Positions 5,803 through 8,812 of a DNA stretch of 8,812 bases are shown here, in pieces. Origin of the DNA: Gammaproteobacteria bacterium (GTDB lineage: Bacteria; Pseudomonadota; Gammaproteobacteria; Methylococcales; Methylomonadaceae); NCBI GenBank assembly GCA_024276805.1, contig JAJRWJ010000333.1:1-8812 (forward strand), written 5' to 3'. The notes under the pieces were generated by a model that was not told the DNA's origin, did no database searches, and saw nothing but the letters and a program-made list of their open reading frames with translations. The translations under genes were made by a program, and so were the position numbers. Each line of letters starts with the position of its first letter. The first letter of the stretch is position 1.

Positions 5803-7806
5803 GTGGCATCACTCAATCCCCAGCAGCAAACTGCCGTCAAGACCACCGACCGTCCCTTGCTGGTACTGGCAGGGGCCGGCAGCGGCAAGACGCGGGTCAT
5901 TACCGAAAAAATCGCCTATCTGATCCGACAGGGCACTCCGGCGCGGCATATTGCCGCGCTCACCTTCACCAACAAGGCGGCGCGGGAAATGCAAGGGCGC
6001 GTCGCCAAACTGCTGGACGGTAGTCTTACGCGCGGACTGCGGGTTTCCACCTTCCATGCTCTGGGTCTGGACATACTGCGCAGGGAGCATCGCCTGCTCG
6101 GTTACAAGGCTGGCATCACCCTGTTCGACGAGCAGGACAAAAGCGCGCTGCTGCGCAGCCTGATCAATCATGGCGATGGTAATTGTGCTATTGAGCAGTG
6201 CGATGACTACGCCCGGCGTATCGGGCAATGGAAAAATGATTTCGTCACCGAGCATCAGGCGCGCACCCTGGCCAGAGACGATGATGCAGCCGTGGCCGGC
6301 CTCTACAGTGAATATTGCCGGCACCTGAAAGCCTATAATGCCGTGGATTTCGATGATCTGATCATGCTGCCGGTACTGTTGTTGCAACAGTCGCCGGCCG
6401 CGCTGGAAAAATGGCGGAATAAAATCCGCTATCTGCTGGTGGATGAATATCAGGACACCAACATCACTCAGTATCAGCTGGTCAAACTGCTGACCGGAAC
6501 ATTGGGGCGCTTTACCGTGGTCGGTGACGATGACCAGTCCATCTATGCCTGGCGTGGCGCCCAGCCGGAAAATCTGGCGCGCCTGCAAAAGGATTTTGCC
6601 CGCCTGCAGGTGATCAAGCTGGAACAGAACTACCGCTCGTCGGGACGCATTCTCAAGGCTGCCAATCGACTGATTGCCAACAACCCCCATGTTTTCCAGA
6701 AGAAGCTCTGGAGCGACCTCGGTTTTGGCGACCCGCTGCGGGTGCTGAGCCACAGGAATGAACAGCTGGAAGCCAAGCAGATCGTATCGGAAATCATTCA
6801 TCACAAGTTCAGGCACGGCGGCCGGTATCAGGATTATGCGATCCTGTACCGGGGCAATCATCAGTCCAGATTGTTCGAACAGGCGCTGCGGGAAAACAAT
6901 GTTCCCTATTTCATCAACGGCAGCACCTCCTTCTTCGCCTATGCCGAAGTCAAGGACATACTCAGCTACCTGCGCCTGTTCGTCAATCAGGATGACGATG
7001 CCGCTTTTTTGCGCATCATCAATACCCCGAGGCGGGAAATCGGTCCGGCCACGCTGGAAAAACTTGGCGCCTATGCCAACCAGCGGCAGATCAGTCTGTT
7101 CACCGCCTGCGGCGAGCTGGGGCTGGCCCGGCAACTGCCGGAACGCGGTGTGCAGCGGCTGCGCAGATTTTGTGCCTGGGTGGAAGACATGTCGGCGGAA
7201 CTGGCTGGCAACGAACCCTTTGCCGGAATGGAAAAATTTATCGAGCAGATCGGCTATCATGCCTGGCTGAGAGAAAATACCGCCAGCGCGCAGGCCGCCG
7301 AACGCAAGATTGACAATGTCACGGAACTGCTGCAATGGCTGAAGAAACTGGCGGCCAGGGAAAGCAACACACAAATGTCCTTGGCGGAAGTCATCGCCAA
7401 GGCAATGCTGATCGACATCCTGGACCGGAACCAGGAGGACCAGGCGGGTGACCGGGTCAGCCTGATGACCCTGCATGCGGCCAAGGGGCTGGAATTCCCG
7501 CATGTGTTTCTGGTAGGCTTCGAGGAAAACCTGCTGCCGCACCAGAACAGCCTGGAATCCGGCGATCTGGAGGAGGAGCGCCGTCTGGCCTATGTCGGCA
7601 TCACCCGCGCCCGGCAAACCTGCACTTTCAGCTATTGCACGCACCGCAAGCGTTACGGGGAAATCAGCGAATGTGAACCGAGCCGGTTTCTTGCGGAACT
7701 GCCCGAAGAGGATCTGCACTGGCCGGGAAAAAAGCCGCTGGATCCGGCGTTACAGAAACAGCACGGCAAAGCCAATCTGGCGCATTTGAAAACCCTGCTT
7801 TCCTGA
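5803..7806 (+). CDS. rep: ATP-dependent DNA helicase Rep (superfamily 1, UvrD/Rep)
   Basis: A 3'-5' DNA translocase that clears protein roadblocks ahead of the replisome and helps restart stalled forks. The full set of SF1A motifs is visible and intact, numbered from GTG 5803: Q-motif LNPQQQTAV (4-12), Walker A AGAGSGKT (23-30), FTNKAAREM, STFHALGLDILRRE, DEYQD (214-218), GDDDQSIYAWRGA (from 241), QNYRSS (from 275), TLHAAKGLEF (556-565) and VGITRA (598-603). The C-terminus HGKANLAHLKTLLS corresponds to the end of E. coli Rep. The GTG at 5803 gives 667 residues against 673 in E. coli and begins with VASLNPQQQ, aligning with the known MRLNPGQQ start. The frame is open to a GTG at 5695, but that 36-residue extension does not look like family sequence. 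No good Shine-Dalgarno precedes either start. Confidence 0.95.
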   Translation: MASLNPQQQTAVKTTDRPLLVLAGAGSGKTRVITEKIAYLIRQGTPARHIAALTFTNKAAREMQGRVAKLLDGSLTRGLRVSTFHALGLDILRREHRLLGYKAGITLFDEQDKSALLRSLINHGDGNCAIEQCDDYARRIGQWKNDFVTEHQARTLARDDDAAVAGLYSEYCRHLKAYNAVDFDDLIMLPVLLLQQSPAALEKWRNKIRYLLVDEYQDTNITQYQLVKLLTGTLGRFTVVGDDDQSIYAWRGAQPENLARLQKDFARLQVIKLEQNYRSSGRILKAANRLIANNPHVFQKKLWSDLGFGDPLRVLSHRNEQLEAKQIVSEIIHHKFRHGGRYQDYAILYRGNHQSRLFEQALRENNVPYFINGSTSFFAYAEVKDILSYLRLFVNQDDDAAFLRIINTPRREIGPATLEKLGAYANQRQISLFTACGELGLARQLPERGVQRLRRFCAWVEDMSAELAGNEPFAGMEKFIEQIGYHAWLRENTASAQAAERKIDNVTELLQWLKKLAARESNTQMSLAEVIAKAMLIDILDRNQEDQAGDRVSLMTLHAAKGLEFPHVFLVGFEENLLPHQNSLESGDLEEERRLAYVGITRARQTCTFSYCTHRKRYGEISECEPSRFLAELPEEDLHWPGKKPLDPALQKQHGKANLAHLKTLLS

Positions 7807-7890
7807 ATGACGCCCGGATCGGCGCACTGCAAGTCGGGAAATTGTATTATCCGGATAGGAAATCCCCGGCTTATGTGATAAAAATAACCC

Positions 7891-7945
7891 GACGAGCCAA
7901 AACTTTGGCGAGCAAGACCAAACTGCAGCGGTTTGTCCAATCGTC
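7891..7945 (+). ncRNA. Possible three-way-junction RNA in the leader of the crystallin-like gene (speculative)
   Basis: GACGA (7891-7895) can pair with TCGTC (7941-7945). Enclosed are two hairpins: GCCAA/TTGGC with loop AACT (7896-7909), and a longer stem CAAACTG/CGGTTTG with loop CAG (7919-7935, one G-T pair). Together they form a closed three-way junction of 55 nt in the 240-base gap between rep and the crystallin-like gene, which begins about 100 bases downstream. I compared it by eye with the cyclic-di-GMP-I, glycine and purine riboswitch consensus sequences and found no match. Short stems like these can arise by chance. Confidence 0.18.
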
Positions 7946-7976
7946 CCGGCATGGTCGATAGTTTGCCCCCCTGACA

Positions 7977-8007
7977 TTGAACACCGTGCAAGGGAAAAAA
8001 CTATTAC
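7977..8007 (+). promoter_or_regulatory. Weak promoter candidate ahead of the crystallin-like gene
   Basis: TTGAAC (7977-7982) is followed 19 bases later by TATTAC (8002-8007), a loose sigma70-like pair with an overlong spacer. It would start transcription near 8014, inside the short leader ahead of the ribosome site. No better pair was found in the gap. If this is the real promoter, the foldable element at 7891-7945 would lie upstream of the transcript. Confidence 0.2.
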
Positions 8008-8046
8008 CATACTTTCTGTAAACCCAGTTGAAGGAAGGAAAACATC

Positions 8047-8496
8047 ATGAAGCAAAATATTATCCGGTTGCGTGGCGGTACAGTACTGATGGCCATTGTG
8101 CTGCTGTTGGGATCAAGCGGCAGCGCATTTGCCAAGGATCCCAAGTGTTGGGCGGAGTTCTACGAATATGCGCAATTCATCGGCGATCATTTCCGCATCG
8201 AAGGCCCCAGGAAACTGCCGAATCTGCGCAATGTCAATGGCGAGAACTGGCAGGAACGGATCGACAGTATCGTCGTTGGTCCGAAAGCCAAGGTCACCGT
8301 CTATGAAAACATCAATTACAAGCTGACCTTGACCGAGATGGCCAAATTTCCGGTGCTGATGCGTTCCCTGGGAATTACCGAGGAGGATATCAGGGAAGAT
8401 TCCGAGCTCATTTTCGGCCCCAGTGAAATGATCCACCATCTCGGTGAATACAATTTCCACAAAAAGACCAAATCGCTGAAGGTGGATTGCCTCTGA
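8047..8496 (+). CDS. Secreted beta/gamma-crystallin-like protein
   Basis: A 149-residue exported protein. ATG 8047 has a strong ribosome site (AAGGA, 8035-8039). Residues 1-29 form a Sec signal peptide: a basic N-terminus, the core VLMAIVLLLG, and cleavage after SAFA. The mature part begins with a beta/gamma-crystallin Greek-key repeat: CWAEFYEYAQFIGDHFRIEGP, then a conserved Trp and RIDSIVVGPKAKVTVYE. A second, more diverged half ends in FHKKTKSLKVDCL. Cys34 and Cys148 bracket the domain and could form a disulfide in the periplasm. Many microbial members bind calcium through an N/D-N/D-x-x-S/T-S motif; the equivalent stretch here, QERIDS, lacks the usual first acidic or Asn pair, so binding may be lost or altered. 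The role is unknown; structural or stress-protective functions have been suggested for the family. It appears monocistronic. Confidence 0.8.
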   Translation: MKQNIIRLRGGTVLMAIVLLLGSSGSAFAKDPKCWAEFYEYAQFIGDHFRIEGPRKLPNLRNVNGENWQERIDSIVVGPKAKVTVYENINYKLTLTEMAKFPVLMRSLGITEEDIREDSELIFGPSEMIHHLGEYNFHKKTKSLKVDCL

Positions 8497-8671
8497 TCCT
8501 GATCTGAATGACAATTGATCAAGTATTCAGGTCACTTCTGAAATGCTCCCGGTTTTACAGTCTGGGGAATATCCATCAATAGCTTACGATACTTTTTTGG
8601 TGAGATTCCGATTTATTGGCTAGGGATCTGAATACATGCTCCGCAGGTGGGCAGGAAGCTCCTGCAGTGCC

Positions 8672-8812
8672 TCAGCCCAGCTCGGCCAGAAGTAGTTCCT
8701 GCAGAGCTTCCGCCTGTCGTCGGTAACCACCGCCAAACAGATTCAGGTGATTGAGAACATGATAGAGATTGTATAGCGACTTGCGGATTGCATAGCCTGG
8801 ATCCAGTGCCCA
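8672..8812 (-). CDS. Fructosamine/ketosamine-3-kinase family protein, C-terminal end (5' part outside window)
   Basis: Reading the minus strand from the window edge gives 46 codons and a TGA at 8672-8674. The peptide contains DPGYAIRKSLYNLYHVLNH followed directly by LNLFGGGYRRQA, the highly characteristic C-terminal block of the fructosamine-kinase family (an APH-type kinase fold). Members phosphorylate ketosamines or ribulosamines on glycated proteins or free adducts, promoting their breakdown; several bacterial homologues are annotated only by family. The ATP-binding and catalytic residues lie outside the window and cannot be judged. The gene converges on the crystallin-like gene across 175 bases in which I find no convincing bidirectional terminator, only a 6-bp hairpin at 8651-8665 without a T-run. 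Confidence 0.85.
   Translation of the reverse strand, partial: WALDPGYAIRKSLYNLYHVLNHLNLFGGGYRRQAEALQELLLAELG

Noticed and set aside
5652..6023. A 123-codon + strand frame overlapping the start of rep
   Set aside because: Most of it is the rep coding sequence read in another frame; only the first 150 bases are free, and they show no motif.
5809..7719. A 636-codon open frame antisense to rep
   Set aside because: It lies wholly inside rep, whose motifs are unmistakable. Its peptide shows no domain, and long antisense frames are a common by-product of this codon usage.
7850..7970. Cyclic-di-GMP-I (GEMM) riboswitch upstream of the crystallin-like gene
   Set aside because: The region has paired stems, but the conserved core sequences and GNRA tetraloop of that class are absent.
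8651..8665. Hairpin GCAGGA/TCCTGC as a terminator for the fructosamine-kinase-family gene
   Set aside because: It is well placed just past the stop on the minus strand, but no T-run follows in that direction.

Overview
The window looks like chromosomal DNA of a gammaproteobacterium. The gene set (UbiK next to ComM/YifB, Rep helicase with very high similarity to the enterobacterial protein as I remember it, SirB2, a DUF6279 lipoprotein, a fructosamine-kinase-family protein) is typical of that class. The moderately GC-rich coding style would fit a methanotroph or other environmental gammaproteobacterium, but the genus is inference and cannot be settled from the sequence alone. Everything reads on the + strand except the last, partial gene.

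Layout. 1-443: 3' part of a REP-associated tyrosine transposase (RAYT) with a C-terminal DnaA-like helix-turn-helix, running in from outside the window. 456-821: sirB2-family membrane protein, starting 12 bases after the transposase stop and in the same frame. It carries a perfect 11-bp hairpin near its 5' end. 822-1061: intergenic, with a weak promoter candidate and a 15-bp palindrome. 1062-1643: unrecognised small membrane protein with six cysteines. 1700-2557: spermidine synthase. 2592-2858: UbiK, closed by a clear intrinsic terminator (2858-2883). 2884-3072: intergenic, with one possible micro-ORF. 3073-4586: comM/yifB, full length but broken by an in-frame TAA and a one-base frameshift. 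4644-4675: exact tandem duplication of 16 bp directly ahead of a DUF6279 lipoprotein gene (4695-5624). 5803-7806: rep helicase. 7807-8046: intergenic with a possible folded RNA leader. 8047-8496: secreted beta/gamma-crystallin-like protein. 8497-8671: convergent intergenic with nothing convincing. 8672-8812 (minus): C-terminal end of a fructosamine/ketosamine-3-kinase family protein.

How the genes relate. Most are independent housekeeping functions: polyamine synthesis, ubiquinone assembly, recombination linked to DNA uptake (ComM, apparently lost here), replication restart (Rep), and an envelope lipoprotein. They do not form one pathway. The ubiK-comM adjacency is a conserved gammaproteobacterial arrangement. 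I see no CRISPR array, tRNA, rRNA, prophage or defence island. I found no clear undescribed multi-gene system. The best leads are the decayed comM, the sirB2 hairpin beside a RAYT gene, the cysteine-rich membrane protein behind a palindromic operator candidate, and the foldable leader ahead of the crystallin-like gene.
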